Of a stretch of DNA of 64,000 nt, positions 44,946-57,209 are shown piece by piece. How positions within the stretch are numbered: position 1 is the stretch's first letter; every line of letters begins with the position of its first letter. The stretch is from assembly GCA_032821775.1 (NCBI GenBank), contig JAVLRN010000001.1, forward strand, positions 2,728,001 to 2,792,000, in the 5' to 3' direction. Under the pieces are notes generated by a model. It worked only from the letters and a program-made list of their open reading frames with translations. It was not told the DNA's origin and did no database searches. Made by a program: the position numbers and the translations under genes. This DNA comes from Sanguinoderma infundibulare (Eukaryota > Basidiomycota > Agaricomycetes > Polyporales > Polyporaceae).

Positions 44946-45234
44946 GGGAGGATGCTTGCTAGAACTACCGGTCTGGGTTAGTGGACCCCCGGTGAACTAT
45001 GCGGAAATATCACGCACCAAAGCCTCTCCGTCGCTGGGGCGTTGGCCCGTGTGTGTGTGGAAGAAACGGAGCGAGGTGAAGGCCATGAGCGTTTTGCAGA
45101 AAGCCTGCAAGACGTGCGTCCACGTGACCGGAGTTTGAGGAAATGCGAGACACTCGGAGCTCGTTTGCGACCACCGCACACTTGCCTCCAGGACACTTCC
45201 TTGCTTCACTTCACTCCATTCTGACTCGACGAAA
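44946..45234. promoter_or_regulatory. Bidirectional promoter, PPR protein / U-box cyclophilin
   Basis: 289 bp between the two start codons. No TATA box recognised. Confidence 0.45.
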
Positions 45235-47199
45235 ATGGGCCACGGAAACTCAAACAAGCTCTACGTCACCCATGCTGAACATTCCGGGATGTTTGGTCAG
45301 CATACTGCGTCGTCTGCAGGACATAAGGCGTAGGTCTCCTCAAAGATCTCCCAGAATTCGTGCTGCAGGGATTGACCACGCGAGCAGGAAGCAGGAAGCC
45401 CCGCATCCCGGGGCACTGACTCCCTTCGACTGCTGTGCCCTCACTTTCCAACCGTTCAACAACCCTGTTTGTGCGCGAAATGCCAATGGGACGGGGAACG
45501 TGTTCGAGCTAGTCAGTATCATACCGTGGCTGAAGTGCGTATAACTGACACTCACATCTGTCGTTGTACAAAGCTGAAATGTCGAAATTTAGGCAGCACA
45601 ACAACGCGAACCCTGTAACGCAAGAGCCTCTTCAACCCTCCGACCTCATCACGCTCCACTATGCTCGCAAGCCCTCGGGAGAGATCCACGACCCAATTTC
45701 GTTCAAGCCATTTAGCGAGCACTCTCACATTGTCGCTGTGGCCACCACCGGTAACGTCTTCCTGGCCGAGAGTGTTAAAGGCGGTCGTGACCTGGTAGCG
45801 GATGTGAAGTTCAAGAAGTGAGTCCCCAATTCCTTGCTTGCATCGAAGGATGCCGCTGACATTCTCTTAGGGAGGACGTCATCACATTGCAAAACCCCCA
45901 CGGTCTCCCTCCCGCTTCTGTAGCAAGTAAATCAGCGCAGTCCACGAGCAGTGACAAAGGGGACAAGAAGAAAGTTGTTGCGGTGAAGCCAGTAGCTGCT
46001 GGTCCTGTAGCGAAGGCAAAAGTGGTTACTCCATGTGAGTTCGGCACATCAGAATCCGCCTCGTTCGGTCTTCTTATGCACCGACTGCTAGGGAACGCGT
46101 CCCCCTACTCCACGGGTCTTCCTGGAGCGTCGCTCACCTCGACTTCGGTCGACCCCCAAACACAGAGCTCACAGCTGCTGTGGGACGAGGAAGAATTGAT
46201 GTTCGATGAATTCGCAAATCCACCGAAGGGCAAGGGCAAGGAGAAGGATGTTGGCAGGCGTCGTGCGTACGTTCGTGTCGTCACCAGTCTTGGGGGTGGG
46301 GCCCTTAACATTGAGCTCTTCTGCGAGAAGGTACGTTAAACCATCCGTCCGGCCACTACGACTGCTGATGATATGTTTCAGGCTCCAAAAACATGCTACA
46401 ACTTCCTGCAGCTTGCAAAAGCGGGGAAGTACAACAATGTTCTCTTCCATCGGCTCGTGCCTGGATTCATGGTGCGTGTATGCTTGCCAGTGCGGTCAGG
46501 TTGAGCCATCTAAGTGTTCGCATAGATCCAAACTGGTGACCCAACCGGGACTGGTTCGGGCGGCGAGTCTTGTTGGGGCACGCCGTTCCGCGACGAGTAC
46601 GACCTTCGCAATGCTGCCAAGCATGATAGTCGGGGCGTCGTCGCGATGGCAAACAAGGGCGCGGGCACCAATGGCTCACAGTTCTTCGTTACGTTCCGTG
46701 CAGCACCACACCTAGACAAGAAGCATACCGTCTTCGGCAAGTTAGTTGGTGGCGAGGACGTGCTCGACGCTCTTGAAGCATTACCTGTGAAGTCTGGGAC
46801 AGAACGGCCAGCGAAGCAAGTCCGCATCACGGAAGTCATCATGTAGGCCTCCGACGTTTGCTGTAATGATGACAATTTATTGACTGATTTGCTGCCTCTA
46901 GATATCAGGATCCATTTGACGAGTACAAGAAGCGCGAAGAGAGGAAGCGAGCCCGGAAGGCCGAGAACCAGGTTGCACGGACGAAGGAGGCGGACGAGAA
47001 GGCGAAGGACGACATGAACTGGTTTGGTGTCAAGGTCGGCACTGACAAGGCAGCAGGTACTGCCGGCGGGGGAGTAGGGAAATACCTAAACGCCACTGCC
47101 AAGCGACCCATCGAGGCTCTTTTGAGCTCCACGCCCGCACCACTGGAAGAGGGCAGGAAGAAGCGGAGGGTTGGGTTTGGCGACTTCGAGGGTTGGTGA
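45235..47199 (+). CDS. PPIL2: U-box cyclophilin, PPIL2 type (peptidyl-prolyl isomerase)
   Basis: Spliceosome-associated peptidyl-prolyl cis-trans isomerase with an N-terminal U-box that can act as ubiquitin ligase. The start MGHGNSNKLYVTHAEH corresponds to the PPIL2 N-terminus. The U-box region reads PFDCCALTFQPFNNPVC, then NVFELVSIIPWLK, and after the splice QHNNANPVTQEPL, DLITLHYARK. The cyclophilin domain has GGGALNIELFCEKAPKTCYN, FLQLAKAGKYNNVLFHRLVP, GDPTGTGSGGESCWG, AMANKGAGTNGSQFFVTF and HTVFGKLVGGEDVLDA. The tail ends GFGDFEGW, matching the GFGDFSSW end of human PPIL2. For the exon beginning after 45538 I take the acceptor giving WLKQHNN, since the nearer AGs break the frame. Confidence 0.93.
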
Positions 47200-47438
47200 G
47201 TATGATTCCATGTCATCGGGCAGGCTTATTGCGGGGCGTCTCATGCGAATCGCATTATATGCTTGTTACATTGATATCGTTATGTGTAACTGGCATGCGA
47301 GCACCATAAGGCGCTAGCAACGCTCTTGTCGAATGTTGTCTTGGGTCACCGAGTTCCATAGGTCGATGCCCCCGGTGTGTGAATCCGGACGTACTTATTA
47401 GTATTGTACACAATATGCGATAATATACGGTATATATA

Positions 47439-48402
47439 TCATGCTGCGATTGGAACTCGTTGCTGTTCTTGCGTCTGAGCTTCCAGTTCTGGAGATATGT
47501 CAGCCTCAGGGGATGATGAAGTGGGGGTACCACTTACCCTTGACGGGACTGACTGGTTCCTCTGTTGGCACAGAAGGGAGCTCAATTGGCCGCTCTGCGT
47601 CTTGCACGCCAAGCTATAGGGGTCACATTGAGCCCCATGGCTGGATATCGAATAGAACGGAAACGCACCGTCTCGAGTTGTAGCTCCCGCAGCTCTGCTT
47701 GTACTGCCTCTTCGTCCTCCACCGTCAGCGAGTTGGCAAGCATCTCGTCGATTTCCTGTCCCTGTTATTAGCACCAATAGAGGTTTTATCGCACCAACAG
47801 GCTCACCCGTTGGTATTCTCTCGCCTCCTGCGTTTCCTCGAGGACCCGCTCCACGTTCTCAATATTCAACTCTTTGTGGATCTCCTTGAGTGCGGCGTTT
47901 CCTTGCTGCAAGCCATGTAGGACTGACACCTCGACCAGCGAGAACTCGATGGTCGAGACCTATTCCGGGGAGACCGCGGGCAAAGGTAAGTCTGGGGGGC
48001 AGATAGGATGGGGACGCGAACGGAACGCACCAGCTTCTCCAAGTTCTCTAGCTGAGCATCCGTCTTGACCAAAAGCCCCTCCTGATACTTCCGTCTCCGC
48101 AGAGCAATGAGAGCCCGCTCCTTGTTCCCCGTGGCTAGCTGTTGCTTCGCAATCTCGTGCTCACGGTCCAATACCACTTGGATCTTCATGGGTCTCCAAG
48201 TCAGAATCCCGGTCATCCGCTGCTGACGCATGTATATGCCCACCTTCTTCTGGTATTTCCTCACTTCGTCGCGCTGCAGTTTCAAGCTGTGAACGATTTA
48301 CATCTTGGCGAATGCAGCGGGGCACGGGCACGCGAGATGGACTGACTCGAGGACGGCGCGGTCCTGTTTCGTGATCTTTGGAACAGACTGGTTGCCGCCC
48401 AT
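47439..48402 (-). CDS. VPS20: ESCRT-III subunit Vps20 (CHMP6)
   Basis: Initiates ESCRT-III polymerisation on endosomes after binding ESCRT-II. Exons 48402-48347, 48286-48031, 47959-47807, 47755-47669, 47613-47538 and 47488-47439 join in phase to 225 residues. It begins MGGNQSVPKITKQDRAV, with Gly2 and Ser6 as an N-myristoylation site, as in Vps20. The basic helical core (LKLQRDEVRKYQKKV, KERALIALRRRKYQE) is followed by an acidic half (ELNIENVERVLEETQEA, EIDEMLANSLTVEDEE) and a C-terminal segment (ELPSVPTEEPVSP) that would be the MIM/MIT-binding region. Length agrees with the yeast protein. Confidence 0.94.
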
Positions 48403-48692
48403 GAGAGAGATTGTGTTCGAGATCGAGGCGGAATATCAGAGCAGGGGTGTGTGAGCTGGAGGAAACACAAGATCTTGTCGTGTGCGAGGAAGATGCCAAG
48501 AGCCGAGCTGCTTAAGCCGCAGTGCACTGTGCGACCGACCCCACATATCGGCCGGCCCGGGTTTACCGAATAGAGACTTGCATTTCCTAGGAGAGTACAA
48601 TAAATCTTGGAGAGACAAACACTAATGTACAATAGGATACTTCGACCAGCACGAAAGCAATGTCCACAGCAGCTAATACAATTTTAGGCCCC

Positions 48693-51667
48693 TTATTCTC
48701 CTTGGATACGAGAAGCGTCGAGGCTGTCCAAAGTGACATCCTGTAAGCCGTGACCCTCCGGCTGGGTGTCGCGGGGAGGACGCGACGGTGGGGTTACGGG
48801 CCTCGCGTAGTCCTTCCCACATGTTTGGACGAGGTAGTCGTTCAACATTCGTCCGTAGTGCACTGCGATTAGTTAGCATTGGGGTGAAGTTAGAGCGGCA
48901 CGAGGATGAACGGGACGCACGGGCATGAGGAACACTCTCCCCGATCTCGGAGATGACAGATCTACAGAAAAGGTCAGAAAAACGATTGACATCTCGCCGC
49001 TAGAACCCAATACCTGATGAAGTCGACCTCGGTATGCAGAGCTGAGATGTGTTCGCCGCTCTTCGCCTGAATGGCAGACCGAAGGAAACGGATGAGGACT
49101 CTGCCGGCAGCAAACCAGGAAACCTATCCGGACATTATCTGAATCAGCACACAAGTCCACGCTCGCTTTTCAGGGACGCACCATCGGAAACACTCCCAAC
49201 AAGGCAAGATCATGACTTGTGGAGTAAGCCTCATAGAGAAGATTCAGGATCGCACGCGCGGCCGCAAGGATTTTGCAGGATGAAGTGCAAGCGACGTGGC
49301 CGATGTTTGCATGTCCTTCATGAAGTATGATAGTTGCACTATTATTGACATATATCAGAAGAGGCGTGGGAGGGCGATATCAAGTTTAACCCACAAGTGA
49401 GCGCTGCAAATAGCGGTGAGCAACGACACGTCGATGCTTCGATTGGCTAGTGGATCTTTCAGATGGGAGGGAAAGGAATTGAGATACGACGTAATAAGCT
49501 TGTCAATCTCAATAAAGGCGGGAGAGGTCTGAATGAGATCCGGTCGCGGAAGGCCGGGAAGACCAGCAGGGTCTGGGGTATACGCTGGGTCACCGCGTTG
49601 TCGCCGCATCTTGTATCGGGTGTTGAAGGTCTTCACCAAGGACAGGAGCATTGCGGCCTTTATGTGCAGGATAAATGAATCGACTTGATCGTCCAAGTGC
49701 TTGTCGATAATGCTGGATTCATGGGACCACTGACGATCACGGGGAGGAACCAAGACCTGGATAGGAATTGAGTACCGTCAGTGTAGAGACTTTCACCCCA
49801 TATCAGACGCACTCCTTGCTCAAAGTGATCGCCGCGGACCGGAAGCATCTGGCACACGTCTTCGTCGTCAAGGAACATGGCAAAGTTGTTGATAGCAGCG
49901 AAGTGTCGCTCCATCAGGTAAGCTAGTAAAACGCGTTAGCATGCGTGGACTAGAGTATCTGAGAGCATAACTCACCTATCCAGAACGTATTCCGCCGCAT
50001 CTCGTCCTCCAACACGTTAGCAGCCGCGGGAATTATCGAAGAGCGTGCCATGTTTGAGCTTGAAATGCTCTCGAACGGTGGGCAGACGTTCAACCCACAA
50101 GGGACCGCATAACGGAGTGAAACTGAGAAGGCCACACAAGCCTGGACGGGTATCAGGGGCTATACGCAGAACAAGCGTGAAGACTTACTTCAGACCATCT
50201 CGCGTTGTACCAATACCACGTAGCTACGATGATTTGCGCTAGAAACCACCGATTCACCGGTGATTCGCTGTTGAAAGAAGCTACGTGTACGTACCCTGCA
50301 GTGATCCAAATAGGTCTGACGTCGTGCGCAGTGAGAACTCCAAGGCCAACTTGGCAGCTTTGATTTGCGACTCCGCGAAAGACTCATGGAAAGAGTCGGC
50401 TACAAACCAGTCAGAGTTGTTCGAACATGGAGGCGCCATGATACGCGTACCGGTCGGTGAATGAGCAACAGAGGCTGTATACATACTGCCCATGGCGCAC
50501 ATGGCATGCAGTATAGCCGGCAGTGGGAATTTTGGATGTGTGGCAGGGAGGGTGAGCGACGCCAAGAATGTAGGAGGATGAAACATGCGTCCAGCAAGCG
50601 GTGTGAAAGTGAAGAAAGCTTCAACACTGGTAGATGTCAACAGCAGCCTTTGAGTGAATGGCAGAACGAACTGACAAATGGCGCAAGGTCGTGTAGTCGG
50701 GCAGGTTCCGGGGCCACGCTGGATCAATGACCTCCCCAAAGCTGTCGGAAACCGGGGATATCTTTGCGTGCAGCTGCTCGAAGCCGATATTGTTGGCGAA
50801 GCCCAGCTGTGCCGGGTCTCCCATCATGGCAGCTACCCCCGCAAGCTCATCGAGCCCCGAGCCGTTCGAGAAACCGTTCATGGTGATGTTGCCCGTGTTC
50901 AGAGTTGGATCGATATGCATATTATCGGTATAGCCCAAGAATAAGGAAGGGGAATCGTAGGAGCTCGCGGAAGAGCCAGTGCGACTGTCGTCAGTGGACG
51001 ACAGAGCCTGATCCTTCTCGCGGAGGAGGGTTTCCAGCTCATCTGGCGGAAAGCGTGAGCAGAGTGCATGGGATTCGAAGTTGATGCTCACTGATCCTAC
51101 TCTCCAGTCTCTCGAATCGGTTTTTGGGGAGCTCTTGGGTGTCAGAAATCGTTGGTTCGATGACTGGTGTGTTCAAGAGATCAACACTAACAGGCAGACA
51201 AAGGGCAGGGTTCAACTCACGTTCATCGAATGTGCACTCTGGATGAGGCGGTAATTCTGTGCCAGGAGGGGCATGGGCTACCGCATACGAATGGGAGCGT
51301 ACACAGGTCGAGCATGGTCGTTTGGCGTCACTGCGAGACAGACGGCAAGCGCCCACGTATTCAGCTAGGCTCGGGGGTTCGGGCATGGATTGTAAGACGT
51401 ACCATTTCTTGCGAGGGCGGGCGCCGGGGAAGGTCAGCTCATGAGTGACGATGGATCGGTAGCCGAGGTACTCACCAACTTACGCCGTCGGCACTGGTGG
51501 CAAGCCTAGGTATATCATGGTCGGATAATTGGTACCGGTCAGGAGTGATATAAGCCGAGCTCGGCTAAAGCGCTTACCTGGTTCCTGCGCAACACCTGCG
51601 CATTATGGAAGGGCGCCCCAGACGAGCGTGTGGCTCCCGCGGAGGATGAGGGGGTTGCCTTGGGCAT
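48693..51667 (-). CDS. Zn2Cys6 transcription factor with fungal-specific TF domain
   Basis: Nuclear DNA-binding regulator. The start at 51667 (MPKATPSSSAGATRSS) is followed by a binuclear zinc cluster assembled from several exons: ACHQCRRRKL, then a 5-nt exon AAATG at 51403-51407, then DAKRPCSTCVRSHSY and, much later, PECTFDE. A coiled-coil linker (NRFERLESRI, DELETLLREKD) leads to a Ser-rich region and the middle homology domain, with EAFFTFTPLAGRMFHPPTFL, FPLPAILHAMCAMGS, AKLALEFSLRTTSDL, EDEMRRNTFWIAY and FAMFLDDEDVCQMLP. The C-terminal exon ends with LASRIQGE-like sequence just before the stop at 48693. Exon boundaries are firm at the zinc cluster and approximate elsewhere. Target genes are unknown; none of the neighbours is an obvious partner. 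Confidence 0.88.
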
Positions 51668-52611
51668 GGTGGTCGTTTGGGGAAGAGAGACTCGAGTACG
51701 AGGATTGGCGAGGGCCAGAAATACTTAATAGTAAGGGTTAGGATGACAAAACCTGTTTCTGTTGACGCTGAAGTCACTTGGCGCGTAAGTATTTCATTGA
51801 TCCACCCGCTTCGTAACGCTGGTCTAGAAGCGGCGCCACTCGCCTGCCAAGAAGTGAGGGTTAGGAGAGGGGTTCAAGACTGATTTATCTCATGGATTGT
51901 GCGAATCATGTGTCCTTTTCAACACTCTGAATTATAATACTGGTCACTGGGATCGTCACCGGGGATCATCTCAATCCAGAGTCTCCCGTCCGGCCATCAA
52001 ACGAGACCCGATCGGCACCGGCAGTGCACCGGCGTGATGTGGTTTTGACACTTTTGACACCACCTGCCGATGCCACCGGCCGCGGCCTCCGGCTTCTTTC
52101 GGGCCCGACTCTTGCAGGCCTGATATAGTAGCCTTGGTGCTCGCATGGGTCGCACGGGCGCCCATGTTGATGGTTTACGGTCACTCAAAGTCGGTTATAT
52201 GCCGCACAGTTTGACGTTGATACATACCATTGTGCAACCTACGCAATCGCCAATTTCGGTATGATGCCAAAACCTCATCTCGGATTGTTTACCCGCTGCC
52301 ACGTGCTGATGTCTCCTTTCACAAGCCTTATCGTGGCCCACGGACTCGGATCGGATACATCCTGTTCATGCGACACATGGCCCTGCCATCTCCCGGTCGG
52401 AAGCCCGTCTCCGTTTAGATGCGATCGTCTTTCATCCACGCTGTACGAAGCGTGTGGTATCTTTCCGGGCAAGATGCTGTCCAAGGCCACACTAACTCCC
52501 ACGAGACGACATATATTCCGACATCCGCTCACCTTCCTGGGCCTCAGATACGCGCATAGGACCCCGAACCAAGTCAAGGCTTATACACAGGCAGCAAGCT
52601 CGCAAGTCAAG
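51668..52611. other. Intergenic, divergent, 0.94 kb
   Basis: Separates the Zn2Cys6 factor and the GGT-like gene. From 52261 to 52611 the plus strand stays open in the GGT frame, so part of it may be coding if a more upstream start is used. No other gene recognised. Confidence 0.5.
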
Positions 52612-55110
52612 ATGCAGATCGATTGGAGTAAGGTCGAGCAGCCGGACATTGTCTTCCAACGCTTTCCAAGTCGCAGATCGGTCGTCTATGGAGCGAAAGG
52701 GGTCGTCGCAGCATCACAGCCATTGGCCGTCGAAGCCGGTCTGGAGATCCTCCGCAAGGGGGGTAATGCAGGTGATTTAGCACATCTTCTCGCGGCGTGC
52801 TTAGCATTGACATATGTTTTCCTTCAGCGGATGCGGCTGTTGCAACCTCTGCTGCTTTGAACGTTACCGAGCCCAGCTGCTGTGGTATCGGAGGGTAGGT
52901 AAGGCCTCCCTACTTAACGAGACGTAGAAAGTTAATGTTGGTATATTTATCTCTCAGCGACGCGTTCTGCCTCTTCTATGATGCGAACACCAAGACGGTC
53001 AAAGCCTTGAACGGATCCGGACGATCCCCGGCGAACTTAACCATCGACTACGTCCGCAGTCAAGGCATTACCGGCAACAGTATCCCGGCTACTAACCTGA
53101 ACTCCGTAACCGTTCCAGGCTAGCCGCACCCCATGATCGACTGTGTAACTTGTACTAAAACTTGCTGGCCTCGCAGGGTGTGCGGCGGCGTGGGTCGACA
53201 CTGTTGAGCAATTGGGTAGCGGCAAACTGTCTCTTGCGGAAATCCTAGAACCGGCGATCAGGCTGGCGGAAGAAGGGTGCTTTACTTCGCGCGTCGTTTG
53301 CTGTGGATGTCATGCTCACGGAGGGTTTGCACAGATTCCCGGTGACGGAGATCAACAGCTTCTCGTACCAACGTTCTGAGCCGCTGCTGAAGCGGGCCTC
53401 TCCAAACGGTGATGAAATGTTATTAGACGGGAAAGCACCGCTCCCCGGACAGTACATGAAACTCACGAACCTTGCGAAGACCTTCCGCGAGGTTGCGACC
53501 CATGGCAAGGACGGGTTCTATAAGGGTCGCGTTGCCCAGGCCATCGTCGATCTCATAAAGAGCAAGGGTGGTGTGATGGAGCTCGAGGACCTTGCGAAGC
53601 ACGCGACGGACTTCGTTGAGCCGATACAATACACCTTCAATGGCGAGGTGACGGTTTACGAGGTCAGCCTGTCAACTGAGGATTGTTGGGACGGACCCCA
53701 TGACAATGATGGATGCAGTGCCCACCAAACGGTCAAGGTCTCACCGCGCTGCTTGCCCTCGGTATCTTGGACAATGCCATGGAGCAAGGGAAAGTCCGTT
53801 CACTTCTCGACGTGGAGCATAACTCTGCGGAGTACTTGCACGTTCTAGTTGAAGCCATGAGGTCAGCAGAAGCGTGTTTCCTGTACTTCTCTCCGCCGAG
53901 TAACTCAGGCCGATTCGTCGTAGGCTCGCTTTCGCTGGTGGGTCAATCTATTGCGTTTGGCACTTGACATTTGGTGCATGTCTTTATGCTGGACGATAGA
54001 TACCCAGTACTACGTGGCTGATCCCGCGTTCAATAACGTCCCTGTCGACGAGCTTCTCAGCAAGGTAACTCGGGCGACCTTGTGGTGGCAGCGTACCGTC
54101 TAGCTGATTTCGACGGCAGAAATACCTTGCTTCCCGTGCTAAACTCATTGACCCGACTCGATCCAATCCCGAAGTCGTCCGCGTACGCGCAATCATTTAA
54201 TATATTATCTAGAGATCATTCTCAAGCCTTACGGCCGTTCAGGGAAATCCAAGGCACTCCTCGGACACAGTCTACTTCACCGTAGCAGATCAATGGGGCA
54301 ATGCCTGCAGTTTCATCCAGAGCAACTACGCCGGTTTCGGTACTGGTGGTGCGTATTCTCATCGTCCATGCATGTGCGCGTCCTGACCATTTGCCAACAG
54401 CGGTGCCTGAAGGTTGTGGGTTCACCCTCCAAAACCGCGGCTCGAACTTCAACCTGAGCGCTGGGCATCCTAACGCCCTTGAGGTACGGCTGCATATCTA
54501 TACGGTGGACCGATGTCTGAGAAACGTGTACTCGTCTTTAGGGCGGGAAGCGTCCCTACCACACCATTATCCCCGCAATGGCTCTCCGCAACGGAGAGCT
54601 TTTCTTGAGCTATGGCGTCATGGGTGGTTTCATGCAGGTATATCTAACCGTCGTCGGATACCGTGCCTCCATGCAGCTGATCACTCAATCGCTCCTTACA
54701 GCCTCAAGGCCATGTCCAGGTTCTGCTGAATCTGCTTCGCGGCTTCAGCGTTCAGGCATCGCTCGACGCGCCCCGGTTCTGCATCTCAGCCGGCAGCCCG
54801 GAGACTGAAAGTAACCAAACCGGGCGCTCTGGAGACATAAACAGCGAGGTGTACTTTGAGGAGGGCATATCAGAAGCGGTTATCGAGAAGCTGCGCGGTG
54901 CGTGTTGATGCCCGGGTGCGGCGCGCGATTACTAGAGGACTGACAAGCGTTATAGCCATGGGACACGACGCTCGCCTCGCCACGGGTCAGAGGAGGAGCA
55001 TGTTTGGTCGTGGCCAAATCATCCAGAAGCTGAACGACAAGTCCGGCAAGACGGTCTGGGCTGCGGGTTCAGACCCGCGTGCAGACGGACACGCTGCGGC
55101 TCAGATTTGA
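52612..55110 (+). CDS. Gamma-glutamyltranspeptidase-like enzyme (YwrD-like)
   Basis: Ntn-hydrolase made as one chain that cleaves itself into two subunits. The start at 52612 ([12 protein letters not shown]) is followed by [49 protein letters not shown] and [10 protein letters not shown]. Next come [20 protein letters not shown] (joined over the 58-nt intron 53277-53334), [17 protein letters not shown] and a 14-nt exon at 53924-53937. The small subunit would begin at the Thr in [15 protein letters not shown], the form seen in the YwrD branch, and contains [26 protein letters not shown] and SAGSPE. The final exon includes [19 protein letters not shown]. At least ten introns. An upstream in-frame ATG (52474) would add a basic leader. 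Glutathione breakdown is the usual role, but YwrD-type substrates are not settled. Confidence 0.9.
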
Positions 55111-55274
55111 GAGGCGCACAACAAGTTACGAATAATACTTGTCCACCAACGTGTCACTGGGAGTCGAAATGTATGACCAACTGTGTAGGATTGGAAGGTA
55201 TCTAACGGCGGTGTATGTATGCGGGATGCACTAAGATATAATGTCCTATGGTAGTACACGGCAGAGTGCGGAGT

Positions 55275-56896
55275 TCACATCCACCTGCCACGATGCCGTT
55301 CATTGCCTTCCATGCCCTTGCGACGGTACTCTCGGAGTTCCAGAGTACGGTCAGGACCTGTGATCTTACCCCATCCAGCGAGAGGGATAACGAGAGCCGT
55401 CTGGTTGTCTTCGCTCCCCATATCCTCTGCAAACGAACAGATGCGCTCCGCTGCATGCTTCGGGGACAGTGCACCGCGAGCAAGATCTGAAACTTCCTCG
55501 TCCGAGACGACCGAAGACACGCCGTCAGAAATGAGCGTTATGTGGGACCATTGTTGTCCTTGAAAATAAGGCGTCAACGCCGTGATTACTCGCAGTGCGC
55601 CAGTACGTGTGGGCTGACCTTCGAGTAGCATATGCCGAACTTCTGGTTCAGGTGTCACGCCAAAGGGTTTGAATTTGAGGTCACCTAAGCTGCGCGGGAG
55701 TTCAGCAAACCGCGCGGAGATCACTGGGGCAAAGTACAGACCATCGAGTGTTTGCCAAGGCACCCATCCATCTGTCGCATGCCATCGTCAACATATGTGC
55801 TTCCACGAAAACGGGCACGATACGCACCGGACCTCCCCAAAGGAGTCAGTGGTCAATCCGCCCATCATCCGCCGCAGCCTCACAGACTCCACGCGCGCCT
55901 CGGCATGGTGGTTTTCGGTCATAGGCATGGCGCGCCCTTCATCGGTCGATGTGAGAACGACTCGTGTGTCTCTGCAAGTTGCAAGCTCGCTCAAGCCCCC
56001 GGTACGTAGACCTGACCACAGAACCACTCACCCTACGTGCGCAACAGTCAGCGCGAGCTTTTCGGACTGGAAGTACCCCAGGTTGTCCAGGGACTTGAGG
56101 AGCACCACGGAAGCAGTTGCGCCGCACTCCTTCGCCTCCTTTTCTTCTGACAAGATCTTGTCTACCTTGATGCTCGTCAATCGCATGAGGGACGTTCGAG
56201 AACGCATAGACTCACCTCGAAGAACGCCAGCGTCGCTCTTGCCTCAAGATCAAGCTCTTGCTGGTACGACGGAGCGCTGGGATCGGTCCATGCGGACAAT
56301 ACTCCGCCGTTGAACCGCCTGAAGTAACCGCCGAGCTCCTTTGCCCAGGCATACACCTCAGGAACTTGGGATTTATGGACATGCTCGAAGAGGCCATGGA
56401 GTTCTTGCCGCAATAGCTGAGAGACTGTGGATCCGCCATGGCCGTCGTAGATTCCCACCATGAGCAACTGACGAGCTAATGGGGTAGGGAGGGGAGAGGG
56501 ATCCCAGTCAATGTTGTGTGCCTTCTTGAAGCTCTGTCTCAGCTCCTCTGGGTCGAGGGAGAGGGCGGAATAGGAGTAGAAGTCTTCCTGGTACCTTGCG
56601 AAGCACACGGAAACTGACTTGTCATTATATGTGCCTGGAATCACTGGGTGGAGAGTATGTACCTGCGTTCGCCTCGGAAGTTCGCTACGCCGATGAAGTT
56701 CTGGTTATTGAGAGACAGCCGGACAGTCCTGCCGTCTGGGAGAGATACGTTGGAAATCCATCGTCACAGCAGGATACGGAACGCGGATACCTGGTGTGCA
56801 GATGCGGATGTAGTCATGGTAGAGAGCGCGTGGCGGTCGTGTCAAACGAGGGAGGGACCGAAGAAGCGGCGACCGGGAGGGTAGAAGCAATGCCAT
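55275..56896 (-). CDS. PP2C-family Ser/Thr phosphatase, possibly mitochondrial
   Basis: Metal-dependent protein phosphatase. The start at 56896 gives MALLLPSRSPLLRSLPRL then RPPRALYHDY, basic with no acids at first, a possible mitochondrial leader. The catalytic core reads NFIGVANFRGERRYQED (joined by a 68-nt intron), VGIYDGHGGSTVSQLL with the metal-binding Asp, TASVVLLKSLDN, LTVAHVGDTRVVL, RLRRMMGGLTTDSFG, LGDLKFKPFGVTPEPEV, ITLISDGVSSVVSDEE and EDNQTALVIPLAGWG. These cover PP2C motifs 1 to 11. Best compared with the Ptc6/PTC7-type fungal enzymes, but I cannot pick one. It converges on the GGT-like gene with 164 bp between stops. Confidence 0.9.
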
Positions 56897-57209
56897 GCAA
56901 GAGAGCTATGGCCCCCAAAGTGCACATCGAGCACAACCCTAGCAGGCCGACACAAAGGAGGAACGAGAGCGGATGAGGACGTCAATTAGCTCGCTGTCTT
57001 GCAACGCAGAGTGGCATCTTTATGTTCCGTTCCCTGCCTAGAACCCTAACCTACGTTTGTCCAGGTTCAATTTGGCGCTCATCAGCCACAAGACGCTCAG
57101 TCACAAACGGTGGTCACCAATTGGCCCGTGTATTCCAACGGTGAGAAGACTACTGAAGACTGTACATAGCGCTCCCAAATTAACCGCATACAAGTTTTAC
57201 AGCCAAACT
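56897..57209. other. Intergenic: PP2C promoter and P450 3' flank
   Basis: 313 bp with no recognised gene or promoter element. Confidence 0.5.

Noticed and set aside
53270..53340. Apparent frameshift in the GGT-like gene (LAEEG followed by out-of-frame sequence)
   Set aside because: A 58-nt intron (53277-53334) with GTGCTT donor and CACAG acceptor restores EEGFPVTE exactly, so the gene is intact here.
56597..56665. Shorter (28-nt) intron in the PP2C gene keeping GTYNDKSVS in the protein
   Set aside because: It is too short for a spliceosomal intron and breaks phase; the 68-nt intron gives the conserved RGERRYQED.
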